Counted from the stretch's first letter, positions 22,361 through 32,923 are shown. The stretch: DNA of 64,000 nt from Pseudomonas baltica (GCF_014235765.1 NZ_JACMYH010000001.1:1860001-1924000), one strand, 5' to 3'. Program-made: numbers and translations. Notes: generated from the letters alone by a model not told the origin.

Positions 22361-22386
22361 TTGTAGGAGCGGTCAGCGGCCGCGAA
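22361..22386. repeat. Single REP-like element
   Basis: TTGTAGGAGCGGTCAGCGGC followed by CGCGAA, identical in core to the right arm of the pair at 22252-22315. It lies just past the zapE stop. Confidence 0.75.
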
Positions 22387-22403
22387 CCAGGCGCCGCGGT
22401 ATG

Positions 22404-23498
22404 TCAGGGCTTGTGTGCGCGCGACAGGAACTCGTGGGACTGCATCTCCAACAGTCGGCTCAAGGTGCGCTGGAACTCGAAGTTCAAACGCCCGCCGGTG
22501 TACAGGTCCTTGAGTTCCACTTCGGCCGAGATGATCAGCTTCACGTTGCGATCATAGAACTCATCGACCATGTTGATGAAGCGGCGAGCGATATCGTCGG
22601 TGGTCACGCTCATCTGCTCGACACCGCTGAGCAGCACGGCGTTGAAGATCTTGCCCAACTCGATGTAGTCGTTCTGGCTGCGCGGGCCATCGCACAGCTC
22701 GCGGAATTCAAACCAGGCCACGTCATCGCAGGTGCGCAGCGCACGGATCTCGCGGTTCTCGATCATCAAGGGATCGTTCTCGACCACCTTGGTGCTGTTG
22801 TGCGTCAGCGCCTTGAAGCTTTCGCGCATGCTGGCCTGAGCCGCCTCATCGAGCGGCGAATGGAACAATTCGGCCTGTTCCAGGTGGCGCAGGCGATAGT
22901 CGACGCCGCTGTCGACGTTGACGATCTCGGTGTGTTCCTTGATCAGCGCGATCGCCGGCAGGAAACGCGCTCGCTGCAGGCCATCCTTGTACAAGCCATC
23001 GGGCACGATGTTGGACGTCGCCACCAGCGTCACGCCGTTCTTGAACAGCTCTTCCATCAGGGTGCCGAGAATCATTGCATCGGTGATGTCCGAAACGAAG
23101 AATTCATCGAAGCAGATCACCCGCGCCTCATCGGAGAAGCGCTTGGCGATGACCGTCAGCGGGTTTTTCACATCCTTGAGGGTTTTCAGTTCCTCGTGCA
23201 CGCGCTTCATGAAACGGTGAAAGTGCGTGCGCACCTTCTGCTCGAACGGCAAGGCATCGAAGAAGGTGTCGACCAGGTAGGTCTTGCCACGGCCAACGCC
23301 GCCCCAGAAGTAAATCCCCTTGACCAGCTTGGGTTCCTTCTTGCCGAACAGCTTGCCGAACACGCCTGGCTTGCTGGTGCCGGCAGCGACCAGGTCGTCG
23401 TACAGACGCTGCAGGTGGCGGACGGCATTTTCCTGGGCGGCGTCGTGGAAGAATTCGGGACGTTTGAGATCGGCTTGGTATCGTTCTAGGGGCGTCAT
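22404..23498 (-). CDS. zapE: Cell division ATPase ZapE (AFG1 family)
   Basis: 364 residues from the ATG at 23498 (MTPLERYQADLKRPEFFHD); a TTG four codons upstream is possible but less likely. Walker A GGVGRGKT at about 66-73 and Walker B ICFDEFFVSD. ZapE binds FtsZ and is needed for Z-ring function under low oxygen or heat in E. coli. Located between the GlxA-like regulator and trpS. Confidence 0.94.
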   Translation of the reverse strand: MTPLERYQADLKRPEFFHDAAQENAVRHLQRLYDDLVAAGTSKPGVFGKLFGKKEPKLVKGIYFWGGVGRGKTYLVDTFFDALPFEQKVRTHFHRFMKRVHEELKTLKDVKNPLTVIAKRFSDEARVICFDEFFVSDITDAMILGTLMEELFKNGVTLVATSNIVPDGLYKDGLQRARFLPAIALIKEHTEIVNVDSGVDYRLRHLEQAELFHSPLDEAAQASMRESFKALTHNSTKVVENDPLMIENREIRALRTCDDVAWFEFRELCDGPRSQNDYIELGKIFNAVLLSGVEQMSVTTDDIARRFINMVDEFYDRNVKLIISAEVELKDLYTGGRLNFEFQRTLSRLLEMQSHEFLSRAHKP

Positions 23499-23583
23499 AT
23501 TCGTTAGCAAGGCAACAAAAACGGGCCGTCACTGTAGCGACGGCCCAGGATAATGGCAATGAGCTTTGCGACAGGGTGTCGCA

Positions 23584-24933
23584 TCACTCCCCTTGAGGTT
23601 GCAGCGCCTGGCGCAATGCCTGGACGGCGGTATCGCGCGCTTCTGCCGTGGTGAACGACGGGCCGTCGGCCACGCAGGTGTCGTCCAGCCACAGCGTGAA
23701 GCTTTCGGCATCGCTGCGGATGTCCAGTTCATTACCCTGTTGCAGTTGCTTGCTGACCTGACCGGCTGCCTTGCCGTCGGGGAAGCTGCGCGACAGCAGC
23801 AGTTGTTCGCCGCCGGCATCGAGCAGGCGGAAGCGGAAGCTGCCATCGTCGTCACGAAAGCTGACGAAACGTGCGGTCTTGGCGGCTTTTTTCTTGCCAG
23901 CCGTGGTTACCTGGACCTGCTCGCGGAAAGAGCGCAGCCCCACCGCTTCACGCAGCTCACCCAGGAACGGCGTGGCGACGGCACGCGCTTTCGCAGCGCC
24001 CGCCAGGAGAATGTCCTCCAGTTCGGCCGGGCGTTCGATGAAGTGGTGATAGCGTTCGCGCGCCTCGCCCAGCTCGGCATCGAGCAGGCTGAACAGACGC
24101 GCCTTGGCTTCGCCCCAGCCCAGCCCTTCACGCAGCGCGGCATGGAACTCGGCGCTCTGCTCGGGCGTGGCGAACGCCTGAAACAGGGTAAACAGGTGCG
24201 AGTTGTCCGGATCCTTCGCCTCGCCTGGGGCGCGCGAGTCGGTGACGATGCGCGAGATCGCATCCTTCATGTCCTTGGCGCTGGTGAACAACGGAATGGT
24301 GTTGTCGTAGCTCTTGGACATCTTGCGCCCGTCCAGGCCTGGCAAGGTAGCGACGCTTTCCTCGATCAAGGCCTGGGGCATGACGAAGAACTCGCGGCCC
24401 TTGCCGAACAAATGGTTGAAGCGCTGGCCGATGTCGCGGGCCATTTCCACGTGCTGGATCTGGTCGCGACCGACCGGCACCTTGTGCGCGTTGAACATCA
24501 GGATGTCGGCGGCCATCAGCACCGGATAGCTGTACAAACCCATGGAAATGCCGGCATCCGGGTCTTCCCCGGCGGCCACGTTGTGGTCGACCGAGGCCTT
24601 GTAGGCGTGGGCACGGTTGAGCAGGCCCTTGGCAGCAACGCAGGTCAACAACCAGGTCAGCTCGGGGATTTCCGGAATATCGGACTGCCGGTAGAAGGTC
24701 ACTCGTTCCACGTCCAGGCCCGATGCCAGCCAGGTGGCGGCGATTTCCAGACGCGAGCGCTGAATGCGCAGCGGGTCATCGCATTTGATCAGGGCGTGGT
24801 AGTCGGCCAGGAAATAGAACGAGTCGGCGTCACTCTGCCGACTGGCGACGATCGCCGGGCGAATGGCCCCGGCGTAGTTGCCCAGGTGAGGCGTGCCAGT
24901 GGTGGTGATACCGGTCAGGATACGAGTGGTCAT
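23584..24933 (-). CDS. trpS: Tryptophan--tRNA ligase with C-terminal extension
   Basis: Class I synthetase with HIGH-equivalent HLGN (16-19) and KMSKS (204-208). 449 residues, about 115 longer than the usual 330-340. The extra part begins after about residue 335 with a basic linker ([12 protein letters not shown]) and forms a small beta-rich domain ([18 protein letters not shown]) resembling DUF1508/YegP repeats. I recall this long form from pseudomonads; the role of the extension is not known to me. Confidence 0.95.
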   Translation of the reverse strand: MTTRILTGITTTGTPHLGNYAGAIRPAIVASRQSDADSFYFLADYHALIKCDDPLRIQRSRLEIAATWLASGLDVERVTFYRQSDIPEIPELTWLLTCVAAKGLLNRAHAYKASVDHNVAAGEDPDAGISMGLYSYPVLMAADILMFNAHKVPVGRDQIQHVEMARDIGQRFNHLFGKGREFFVMPQALIEESVATLPGLDGRKMSKSYDNTIPLFTSAKDMKDAISRIVTDSRAPGEAKDPDNSHLFTLFQAFATPEQSAEFHAALREGLGWGEAKARLFSLLDAELGEARERYHHFIERPAELEDILLAGAAKARAVATPFLGELREAVGLRSFREQVQVTTAGKKKAAKTARFVSFRDDDGSFRFRLLDAGGEQLLLSRSFPDGKAAGQVSKQLQQGNELDIRSDAESFTLWLDDTCVADGPSFTTAEARDTAVQALRQALQPQGE

Positions 24934-24967
24934 GGGTCGGTTCTTGTTCAGGGGCCGTGGACAGGCA

Positions 24968-25597
24968 TCAGTTCGAAAGGCGCGGCAGCAGCAGATCCTT
25001 GAGGTCGGTCAGCTTGCCGTGGAAAAAGTGCCCGCATTCTGCCACTTTCAGCAGCTCATGGGGGCGATCGAGGTTGTCGGACCAGTCGTAGACCAGCTGC
25101 GGATCAACCACTTCGTCGGCGTCCGGCTGGATCACGGTCAACGTGGCCTGTTGCGGCAGGCTTTCAGTCATCCGCATCACCGCAGGAGCGACCATGAACA
25201 GATGCTTCACCGCCTCGCCCTGGGCTTCCAGACGACCTGCCAGGGTGGCTGCAACGAAACCGCCAAATGAAAAGCCCAGAATCGTCAGCGGCAGCTCGGG
25301 GTGTTTCGCTCGCAGCCAGGCAGCCACGGCCTGGGCATCGTCGACCTCCCCCGTGCCCATGTCATGGCTGCCTGCGCTGGCGCCCACGCCCCGGTAGTTG
25401 AAGCGCAGGGTCGACAGGCCGACGTCGCGCGCGGTGCGTTGCAAGGTGGACACCACCTTGTTGAGCATGGTCCCGCCCTGTACCGGATTGGGGTGGCAGA
25501 TCAACGCGATGCCGGTGGCATCGGCGGTGTCGAGGTACAACGCTTCGAGTGAGCCCGAGGGGCCGTCGATGAAAACTGCGGTTTCGCGGATGAGCAA
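24968..25597 (-). CDS. Alpha/beta-hydrolase (dienelactone-hydrolase-like)
   Basis: 209 residues. Oxyanion/turn motif [10 protein letters not shown] near 35-44, nucleophile elbow GFSFGG (Ser110), later acidic residue in [10 protein letters not shown] and catalytic His in CGHFFHG. The compact single-domain layout matches the YtfP/CocE-like small hydrolases that pseudomonads carry next to trpS. Substrate unknown. Confidence 0.85.
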   Translation of the reverse strand: MLIRETAVFIDGPSGSLEALYLDTADATGIALICHPNPVQGGTMLNKVVSTLQRTARDVGLSTLRFNYRGVGASAGSHDMGTGEVDDAQAVAAWLRAKHPELPLTILGFSFGGFVAATLAGRLEAQGEAVKHLFMVAPAVMRMTESLPQQATLTVIQPDADEVVDPQLVYDWSDNLDRPHELLKVAECGHFFHGKLTDLKDLLLPRLSN

Positions 25598-25737
25598 GTG
25601 ATGAACTCCGTGACCTCAAGAAGGGTCGACTCGTCTAGCTGGAAAGATTGCGTCCTGCGAATTTGCGCAAGCGCGCGGTATACAGCGCAGGTCCGAGCCG
25701 TTAACGTAAAGCAAAGCCGTTTATAGAGGAAGGACTC

Positions 25738-26175
25738 GTGGAACTCTCGCTCTTAGTTTGGTTGTTGCCGACCCTGGCCCTGGTGGTCGGTGTGGTCATC
25801 GGTTTTGCCGTCGCACGCCTGGCGCCTCGCGCCGTACCCAATGGCACGCAGCGTCAGCTCGATGACATCCAGGAACGTTTCGACACCTATCAGAACGAAG
25901 TGGTCACCCACTTCAACAGCACCGCGATCCTGGTCAAGAAACTGACCCAGAGCTATCAGGAAGTGCAGGATCACCTGGCCGAAGGCGCCGACCGTCTGGC
26001 CCTGGACGAGCTGACCCGTCAGCGCCTGCTGGCCGCCCTGCACTCGGACGCCCCGCAGCCTCACCGCGAGCGCCTCACGCCACCACGCGACGCCGAGCCG
26101 CCTCGCGACTACGCACCCAAGGCAGCGAACTCGCCTGGCATGCTGGACGAGCAGTATGGGTTGAAGCGTAAGTAG
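25738..26175 (+). CDS. zapG: ZapG/YhcB (DUF1043) inner-membrane protein
   Basis: 145 residues from a GTG at 25738, chosen because AGAGGAAGGA lies just before it and the first residues form the membrane helix (VELSLLVWLLPTLALVVG). After the helix comes a coiled-coil region (about 35-90) and a proline-rich tail. YhcB/ZapG links division, envelope growth and cell shape in E. coli. Followed by a strong terminator. Confidence 0.9.
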   Translation: MELSLLVWLLPTLALVVGVVIGFAVARLAPRAVPNGTQRQLDDIQERFDTYQNEVVTHFNSTAILVKKLTQSYQEVQDHLAEGADRLALDELTRQRLLAALHSDAPQPHRERLTPPRDAEPPRDYAPKAANSPGMLDEQYGLKRK

Positions 26176-26196
26176 GTTTCACTGGCGCCGATCAAG

Positions 26197-26230
26197 AAGC
26201 GGGCCCTGTTTTCAGGTCCCGCTTTTTTTA
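26197..26230 (+). terminator. Rho-independent terminator of zapG
   Basis: AAGCGGG-c-CCTG-tttt-CAGG-t-CCCGCTT (26197-26224) followed by TTTTTTA. Near-perfect stem with one symmetric mismatch; it may also stop transcription of the convergent toxin-like gene. Confidence 0.9.
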
Positions 26231-26254
26231 TGCCCGCTGCAGGGCCTCATGCTC

Positions 26255-29200
26255 CTACAGGCTCAGGTACACCTCGTCGCAAGGCGCCTTGATCTCCCGA
26301 CGCAGAATGCCGATCACCTCGCGTCCGGCAGCTTCATCGGCCTTCTGCCGTTCCACGCCATCGAAGCGCTGATCCACGGTTTTCAGATGCGCCGTGGTGT
26401 ATTGATCGCGGGGCGAGCGAAGCTCTCGGTAGTGAAAATGCGCGTACCACAACGGCGTTCCCGTGGTGTCGGCAATCAGGTATTCCTCGAGGAAACCCGA
26501 CGAGCGCTTGAGCTTGCTGCGCCCGCCCACGCGGCCGATGCGCACGGCCTGCTCGCGGTAGAGGTAGTCGACCCGCGCAGCCGTGGGCGCCTGGCGCTTG
26601 ATCATGTGGATACGAATCAGCCTGCCGTCCTTGACGAGTTGCCCGGCCTTGTCGCGGAACAACTGGGCGCGGCCATGGGCCGACGCGTGCTGGCTGGTGG
26701 CCTGGTCTACCGCGTTGTGCCGGGTGAGCTGCTGTTCGACGGCGTCGGCGCTGTCGTCTAGCTGGCGAGCGTAGAGGGTGAGTTGATCTTCGACCTCGCC
26801 CGGCAGGTAGTCTTTTTCGGCCTGTTTCCAGGCTTGCTTAAGCGCACTGTCAGCGCCCTGCAGCAACCGGTTGCCGCGACGAACCGCGGCATTGACCGAC
26901 GTCGCCACTGCACGTGGCCGGGGCGCAGGTGCCACATCAAGCTGACGCCAGTTGCCTTCGGCCAGATCCTTGCCGAAGGAGGCGACGACCTTTTTCTCGA
27001 TTGGATCGATGACATCGATGATGTCGCTGTCCGAGGGTTTGAGCTTGGGCCGTCGCTGGCCGACCACCAAGCCTCGACGGTGGGTCATGTACAGGTTTTT
27101 GTGGCGCACCTGCTGGCGCTGCTTGCGGGTCATCCTGAGCTGCTCGCGAACCAGTGGCACCAGCGACGCCTGCGCATCGTCGCGCAGCTCGGCGATCAGC
27201 GCGGCCAGGCGGTCGAACGCCGGACGATGCAACTGCTCTCCCAGCAGCTCGCCATGCAGGGTCAGTGCCTGCTGGGCCGCTTCATACTGCAAGTCCAGGC
27301 TGTTGAGCACTTCGACGCGGTCATTGAGGTTGTAGCTGGCGCTCTCCTCGAGGGCTGCATGGGTTTGCGCGGCCAACCGCACGGGCCCGGCCACCGACTC
27401 CATGATCCGCTCGGCTTCCTGCAACGCGGGGATCTTGCGGATGCAGGTCAGTGCCAGACCGTCGACCAGCAGACCGATCCAGCGCTGTATCGACAACTCT
27501 TGTATCCAGTCCACCTTGAGCTTTTTCAGGGCGGCCTCGCCTTCGAGGGGCATACGCTGAAGCTGGCGTTTCCAATCGGCCAGCTCCTTGCTCAGCTGTA
27601 TCTGTTTATCCATCACCTCGGTGCTGTCGGCCACGAAGTCGAAGAACGCGGCGGACTGTACGGTATCGAGATCCGAGGCGTCGAGTGTCGCCGGCAGCCG
27701 GTCGGCCTGGTCCCGATACGCGATGCTCTTGTAGCGCAGATTGACGATCTCCTCCTGGGCCAGTTCGCACAGTTGGAACAGCGCCCCGGCCTGCTCCTTC
27801 GAACGATCGGCATAGGGGTCCAGTTCACTGAGTTTCTTGCTGGCACGCAGCACCGTGCGCAAGGCCCCGAGGTAGCTTTCGGTGGCCTCGCTCAGGGCCT
27901 CGCGCAGACCGGTCAGACGTTCGCTGTCCCCGGCCTGCATGGCACGTCCAAGCTTGCCGAGCACCCGGTCGACACGTTGGTGCAAGCCTGCACGCTGCTG
28001 GTTGAAAGCCACGACTTCAGCGTTGTAGGACACCATCAGCGCCTGGTTGCTGGCACGCAAGGCCGCGATGCGACGCTTGGGCCCGCCGCCGCGCAAACGC
28101 AGGCGCAGGTCCAGGCGCCAGCGTCCCACTTCGTCTCGCGCCAGCCAGGGTCCCGGGCGCTGCGGGCGTTTGCCGTCGACTATGCGCAACTGGTCTTCGT
28201 CGGCAGCCACCTCATAGAAGTGGCCGTCCAGGGCCAGCAACCAACGCTCGCCGTCCAACTGCAGGCCTTGATAGCGACCGTGCGCCAATGGCGGCGTCAT
28301 GCTTGGCCCCGGTGTGGTGCGATAGGCCGCCAGAGCCTTGATCTGATCAGTGCCGAGCCGATGTTGCGCACTCGTCCAGGAAAAGCTCAGCGTGCCTTCG
28401 GAGTGGGCGATGGCATCCCGCGGTGCCGCCCAGGTACTGCGGACCGGCGCAGTGTTCTGCCGGCCTGCCGCAGGCTGGCCGAAACCTCGACCGGTCGGCG
28501 TCTGCCCAGCGTCATGGGCCAGCAGGACCAAGGCGATGTTGAACAGCAGGTCGAACATCTGATCATCGACCGCGGCAGGATCCCCCGCAGCCTGCGCAAT
28601 CAGCGTGACGTTCGTCGCGGCCATCGCCTGCACCAGCCAGCCTGCCGTGGCCAGCGGTCCGGGGAGGACCGGCAACAAGGCGTTGAACAGCGTCCAGCCG
28701 AGCGCCTGAAACCCGATCCAGCGACTTTCCTCGCTGGATACCGATCGACGGTCCGCGACGTTGATCAAGGCCTGTACGTTGCTGCGGTACAGGTGCTCGA
28801 GCAACGGTGGGGCGATGTCTGTGAGTTGCAGCGCTGCAGGGGCCGGCGTGCTGATCGGGGCGAAATCCGAACCCTGCGCGAAACGCAGCAGATGCGGCTC
28901 GCGAAAGCCGCCGCTGGCATAGCGCGCACGAGCGCCCTCGCCCAACCAGTCCAGTACGCTGCGCTGCAGATCGCCCGGTTCGCTGATCGCGGCCATGAGC
29001 GCGGCAGCGCTGGTGTATTGGCTCAAGCAAGGTTTGAACAAGGGTCGGTAGAGCACCTGCACCCCGCTGCCGTCCAATGCGCCGAATACATACATGTTGC
29101 ACACGACATCGACGTTCATGCCCGGTGCCGGCAGGAAACCCAGGCTGCGAAGGCCGATACGATGCCCGTCGACATCCAGGTCACCCAAGCCATTCATGAC

Positions 29201-30877
29201 CTGTTCGACATACAGCCATCCCCGTTCGGTAAAGCCGTGCTCACCGCGGATGGTGTTCTCCAACGCCAGCAACGGCAACTGATAGGCCAGTTGCCGGGTG
29301 AACAGCTCCTGGCGACGTAGGGCCTGCACGGGGTCTTCGAGCAGTTGCCGATTCAGCAGCTTCAGGTAACGCCCGCCTACATCGGCGCGGGTTACCAGGG
29401 CTTCGATGGCGGTGGTATCGACCCAGTCCGGCAGCAACGCACCCGCGCGAGGCTTGATCAGCAGGTGCCCGCGGGGGCGGCCCGACAGGTTGAACAGAGC
29501 CAGTTCGGCAAGGCTGATCTGTTGATCTTCCAGGGCCATGTCGCCGGCATTGACCAGACTCAATTGCGCATTGGGCACGGTGAGAATGTGCACTTGAACG
29601 TCGTCGAGGTCGGCCAGCGGCTGGCCGGGATGGTCGGCTTCTATCTGTTCGACCAGGGTCGTCCGGGCAAAGGATTCAAGCGTGGGTATGGCATCGAGGA
29701 ACGATGCGCCTTTCTGCTCATCGCGCACCATCGCCAACGCCGCCAGGTACAGGGAGAACGCGCGACGCTGGGTCAGACTGGCAGCTCGGAGCCACTGCGG
29801 CAGTGCACTGTGAAGCGCCTGGAGCCGGGCGCGTTCCTGGGCTGTGTCGAGGTCGAACAGGCTGGTGATGCTTTCGCAGCCCTCCGTCAGCGCTCGAGTG
29901 CCCAGGCGTTGTTGCTGGCAATAGACGCCCAGGGTCTGCAAGGCATTGAGTTGCTGCTCGAGAATCGCCTGTGCCTGCGCTTCGAAGATATCGCCATCAG
30001 GTGTATACAGGGCCAATTCCAAAGCCGAGCCGGTGAATTCGCGGCCCATGTGACCCGCGAAGGCATCCGCCAGCGCCTGCAGGTTGGCAAAGCCCTCCAA
30101 GCCGTTGACGGGGGTGTAGAGCAGCACGACCTCGCGCCCCTGCAAACCGAGGCGACGGCGGATGACCAGCGCGTGGGTCAGCTCGGCTTCCCGCTGCAGG
30201 CCTGCACCCGTCGCATGCACGCGGATCAGGCTGGCCTGGATCGGGTCACTTTCATGCCTGGCGCGCAGGCTGGCGGTGGGCATCGCCGCCAGCAACGAGG
30301 CCGCCGCCAGTTGCTCGCTGTCCAGGCGTCCGGCAGCTTTGTCCCGCTCGATACTGGCCTTCAGACGCGACTGCAGCGCCAAGGCCAGCCAGTGCCAGCG
30401 ATCGCTGCCGTCTGCCTGGACCTGGTCCCAGTAATCGCACAGTGCCTGGCTGTAGGCGGTAATGATCTGCGGGCCCCACTCGTTGACGATGCCCTGCACC
30501 TGCACCAACGCCACCGGCAGGGCCGACGGAGGCGAGCCCAGCGGCTCATGTGCGAGCAGGTGATAGCCTTGAATCAGCCGGAGCTGCTCGGTATGGATGT
30601 AACGGTCGATCAGCACATCGATCAGCGCCAGCCGACGGTAGCGCTGGGCCTCATGCACAGCCGGGGCATCGGGCCTGGCCTGGGTGGCCAGCGGTTCGAG
30701 CAGCTGCAGGCGGTCGACGTCCAGTGCCAGGTCGGGGTATCGCGCCGACAGCTCGCTGGCGAGGATATTGCTGGCGACCTGGCGCAGGGTCGGCCGAGAG
30801 CAGAAATGTTTGCTCACGCTGCTGGCCAGTGGCGCAGCCTTGGCCACTTCGCCACTCAGGGAAAGGAGTTCAAGCAT
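26255..30877 (-). CDS. Giant dermonecrotic-toxin-like protein (DUF6543 type)
   Basis: 1540 residues from the ATG at 30877. From memory of the family it resembles the large pseudomonad proteins annotated as dermonecrotic-toxin domain or membrane-targeted effector toxins. Visible layout: a long helical N-terminal half; a hydrophobic stretch at about 715-785 (ALLPVLPGPLATAGW, LLFNIALVLLAHDAG) that could insert into membranes; a coiled-coil-rich middle (about 950-1100); and a basic C-terminal module with the conserved LWYAHFHYRELRSPRDQYTTAHLKT block (about 1480-1510). No signal peptide, RHS repeats, PAAR or immunity-like neighbour. Single-gene insertion between zapG and cysNC. The toxin role is inferred; enzymatic activity is unknown. 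Confidence 0.7.
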   Translation of the reverse strand: MLELLSLSGEVAKAAPLASSVSKHFCSRPTLRQVASNILASELSARYPDLALDVDRLQLLEPLATQARPDAPAVHEAQRYRRLALIDVLIDRYIHTEQLRLIQGYHLLAHEPLGSPPSALPVALVQVQGIVNEWGPQIITAYSQALCDYWDQVQADGSDRWHWLALALQSRLKASIERDKAAGRLDSEQLAAASLLAAMPTASLRARHESDPIQASLIRVHATGAGLQREAELTHALVIRRRLGLQGREVVLLYTPVNGLEGFANLQALADAFAGHMGREFTGSALELALYTPDGDIFEAQAQAILEQQLNALQTLGVYCQQQRLGTRALTEGCESITSLFDLDTAQERARLQALHSALPQWLRAASLTQRRAFSLYLAALAMVRDEQKGASFLDAIPTLESFARTTLVEQIEADHPGQPLADLDDVQVHILTVPNAQLSLVNAGDMALEDQQISLAELALFNLSGRPRGHLLIKPRAGALLPDWVDTTAIEALVTRADVGGRYLKLLNRQLLEDPVQALRRQELFTRQLAYQLPLLALENTIRGEHGFTERGWLYVEQVMNGLGDLDVDGHRIGLRSLGFLPAPGMNVDVVCNMYVFGALDGSGVQVLYRPLFKPCLSQYTSAAALMAAISEPGDLQRSVLDWLGEGARARYASGGFREPHLLRFAQGSDFAPISTPAPAALQLTDIAPPLLEHLYRSNVQALINVADRRSVSSEESRWIGFQALGWTLFNALLPVLPGPLATAGWLVQAMAATNVTLIAQAAGDPAAVDDQMFDLLFNIALVLLAHDAGQTPTGRGFGQPAAGRQNTAPVRSTWAAPRDAIAHSEGTLSFSWTSAQHRLGTDQIKALAAYRTTPGPSMTPPLAHGRYQGLQLDGERWLLALDGHFYEVAADEDQLRIVDGKRPQRPGPWLARDEVGRWRLDLRLRLRGGGPKRRIAALRASNQALMVSYNAEVVAFNQQRAGLHQRVDRVLGKLGRAMQAGDSERLTGLREALSEATESYLGALRTVLRASKKLSELDPYADRSKEQAGALFQLCELAQEEIVNLRYKSIAYRDQADRLPATLDASDLDTVQSAAFFDFVADSTEVMDKQIQLSKELADWKRQLQRMPLEGEAALKKLKVDWIQELSIQRWIGLLVDGLALTCIRKIPALQEAERIMESVAGPVRLAAQTHAALEESASYNLNDRVEVLNSLDLQYEAAQQALTLHGELLGEQLHRPAFDRLAALIAELRDDAQASLVPLVREQLRMTRKQRQQVRHKNLYMTHRRGLVVGQRRPKLKPSDSDIIDVIDPIEKKVVASFGKDLAEGNWRQLDVAPAPRPRAVATSVNAAVRRGNRLLQGADSALKQAWKQAEKDYLPGEVEDQLTLYARQLDDSADAVEQQLTRHNAVDQATSQHASAHGRAQLFRDKAGQLVKDGRLIRIHMIKRQAPTAARVDYLYREQAVRIGRVGGRSKLKRSSGFLEEYLIADTTGTPLWYAHFHYRELRSPRDQYTTAHLKTVDQRFDGVERQKADEAAGREVIGILRREIKAPCDEVYLSL

Positions 30878-30977
30878 GGGTCGGTCCTTCGAGACAAATG
30901 AGCGCCTAGCAGGCGCTACCCTTGGCCTCGAAGGGTGGTAGACAGATAAGGCAGGCTGAAAAGACCGGAACCCGGAT

Positions 30978-31004
30978 GCAGGAGCGGACGCTGTCCGCTC
31001 CTGC
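30978..31004. repeat. REP-like perfect palindrome
   Basis: GCAGGAGCGGAC-gct-GTCCGCTCCTGC, a 12-bp stem with a 3-base loop, between the toxin-like gene and cysNC. No T-run follows, so it reads as a REP-type element rather than an intrinsic terminator. Confidence 0.65.
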
Positions 31005-31024
31005 GGTTCCAGAAGGCCGAGGGC

Positions 31025-32923
31025 TTAGATCGCGCCGCGGCTGCGCAGCAGATCGAGCACCTGCTTGACGCCTTCATCGACCGACGAGGCCTGGGTGTCG
31101 ATCACCAGATCGGCATTCAGCGGCACGTCATACGGGAAGGACTCGCCGGGGATGTTGTCCTGGTCGGCGGCGTACAGGCCCTGTGGATCGCGTTCGCGGC
31201 AGACCAGAGGCGAGGCCTGGACGTAGACGGTCACCAGCCGATCGGCACCGATCAGGTCGCGTGCCTGCTCGCGGCCGGCGGCGTCCGGCGCAACGAAGGC
31301 GGCCAGAGTCACCAGGCCCGCTTCGTTGAACTGCCGCGCCACGTGAGCGGCACGGCGCCAGTTCTCGGTGCGCCCGGCGCGGTCCTGTGGCAGACCCTTG
31401 TTCAGGTCATGTCGCAGGTTCTGCCCATCGAGCACGAATACCGCACGGCCCATGTCGAACAGTCTGCGTTCCACGGCGTAGGCCAAGGTGCTCTTGCCCG
31501 CACCCGAAAGACCGCTGAACAGCACGGTCGCCGGTTGCTGGCCGAAGCGCTGGGCGCGCTCGTCGGTGGTCACATGGGCGGAGCGACCATGAACCTTGCC
31601 ACCCTGGCTGACGGCGGCCGGCGCGATGATCATGCCGGCGCCGACGGTGCCGTTGGTGAGACGGTCGATGATGATGAACGCACCGGTGGTGCGGTTGCTG
31701 TCGTAACCGTCCAGAGCGATGGCGCTGTCCAGCGACACCTTCACCTTGCCGATCTCGTTGAGCTGCAGCGCACTGCCCGGCCCTTCGGCCAGGGTGTTCA
31801 CGTCGACCTTGTGGACGATGCTGGCGATCGAGCCCGGCACGTAGCTGGTGGCCCGCTTGATGTCGTATTTCTTGCCGGGCAGCATCGGCTCTTCGGCCAT
31901 CCACACCAGCATGGCCTCGAAGCTGTCGGAGACGGTCGGCACATTGGCGGCATGCACCAGCAGATCGCCGCGAGAGATGTCGATCTCGTCTTCCATGGTC
32001 AGGGTGACCGCCTGGCCAGGGCCGGCGTGTTCCAGCTCACCTTCGAAGGTGACGATGGACTTCACCCGGCTGCTTTTGCCCGACGGCAGGACGACCACTT
32101 CATCGCCCTTGTGCACGATACCGCTGGCCAGGGTACCGGCGAAGCCGCGGAAGTTCAGGTTCGGCCGGTTGACGTACTGCACCGGGAAGCGCAGGTCGTC
32201 GAAGTTGCGATCGGCCGCGACTTCCACGGTTTCGAGGATTTCCATCAGGGTCTGGCCGGTGTACCACGGCGACTGCTCGCTGCGGTTGACCACGTTGTCG
32301 CCCTTGAGCGCCGACATCGGCACGAAGGCCAATGTGGTTGGCTGCAGGCTGATGGCCTCGGCGAACTTCAGGTAGTCGGCCTTGATCTGCTCGAACACGC
32401 CCTCATCGAAGCCCTTGAGGTCCATCTTGTTGATGGCCACGACGATGTGCTTGATGCCCAGCAAGGACGCGATGTAGCTGTGTCGACGGGTCTGGGTCTG
32501 CACACCGTAACGGGCATCGACCAGGATGATCGCCAGGTCGCAGGTGGACGCGCCGGTGGCCATGTTGCGCGTGTACTGCTCGTGGCCCGGGGTGTCGGCA
32601 ATGATGAACTTACGCTTGGCCGTGGAAAAGTAACGGTAGGCGACATCGATGGTGATGCCCTGCTCGCGCTCGGCCTGCAGGCCGTCGACCAGCAACGCCA
32701 GGTCGACTTCTTCACCCGTGGTGCCGGATTTCTTCGAATCGCGGGTGATGGCTTCCAGATGATCTTCGTAGATCATCTTGGAGTCGTGCAGCAGGCGCCC
32801 GATCAGGGTGCTCTTGCCGTCGTCGACGTTGCCGCAGGTGAGGAAGCGCAGCAGTTCCTTGCGTTCGTGCTGAGCAAGGTAGGCGAGGATGTCCTCGCTG
32901 ATCAATTCGGATTGGTGCGACAT
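31025..32923 (-). CDS. cysNC: Bifunctional sulfate adenylyltransferase large subunit / APS kinase CysNC
   Basis: 632 residues. The N-terminal GTPase half (CysN, about 1-440) has [13 protein letters not shown] at 31-43 and [12 protein letters not shown]; together with CysD it makes APS from ATP and sulfate. The C-terminal half (CysC, about 450-632) has its own P-loop GLSGAGKST near 471 and phosphorylates APS to PAPS. The fusion is the normal pseudomonad form. It follows cysD after 14 bases. Confidence 0.96.
   Translation of the reverse strand: MSHQSELISEDILAYLAQHERKELLRFLTCGNVDDGKSTLIGRLLHDSKMIYEDHLEAITRDSKKSGTTGEEVDLALLVDGLQAEREQGITIDVAYRYFSTAKRKFIIADTPGHEQYTRNMATGASTCDLAIILVDARYGVQTQTRRHSYIASLLGIKHIVVAINKMDLKGFDEGVFEQIKADYLKFAEAISLQPTTLAFVPMSALKGDNVVNRSEQSPWYTGQTLMEILETVEVAADRNFDDLRFPVQYVNRPNLNFRGFAGTLASGIVHKGDEVVVLPSGKSSRVKSIVTFEGELEHAGPGQAVTLTMEDEIDISRGDLLVHAANVPTVSDSFEAMLVWMAEEPMLPGKKYDIKRATSYVPGSIASIVHKVDVNTLAEGPGSALQLNEIGKVKVSLDSAIALDGYDSNRTTGAFIIIDRLTNGTVGAGMIIAPAAVSQGGKVHGRSAHVTTDERAQRFGQQPATVLFSGLSGAGKSTLAYAVERRLFDMGRAVFVLDGQNLRHDLNKGLPQDRAGRTENWRRAAHVARQFNEAGLVTLAAFVAPDAAGREQARDLIGADRLVTVYVQASPLVCRERDPQGLYAADQDNIPGESFPYDVPLNADLVIDTQASSVDEGVKQVLDLLRSRGAI

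Noticed and set aside
22404..23510. TTG start four codons upstream for zapE
   Set aside because: ATG at 23498 gives the normal family N-terminus MTPLERYQ; the TTG adds residues not seen in homologues I recall.
26783..29320. Very long open frame on the plus strand opposite the giant toxin-like gene
   Set aside because: High-GC codon bias on the minus strand suppresses stops in this frame. The translation is Gln/His/Arg-rich low-complexity, with no start site or family resemblance.
30978..31004. Terminator for cysNC
   Set aside because: Strong palindrome but no T-run on either side; matches the REP-like pattern seen elsewhere.
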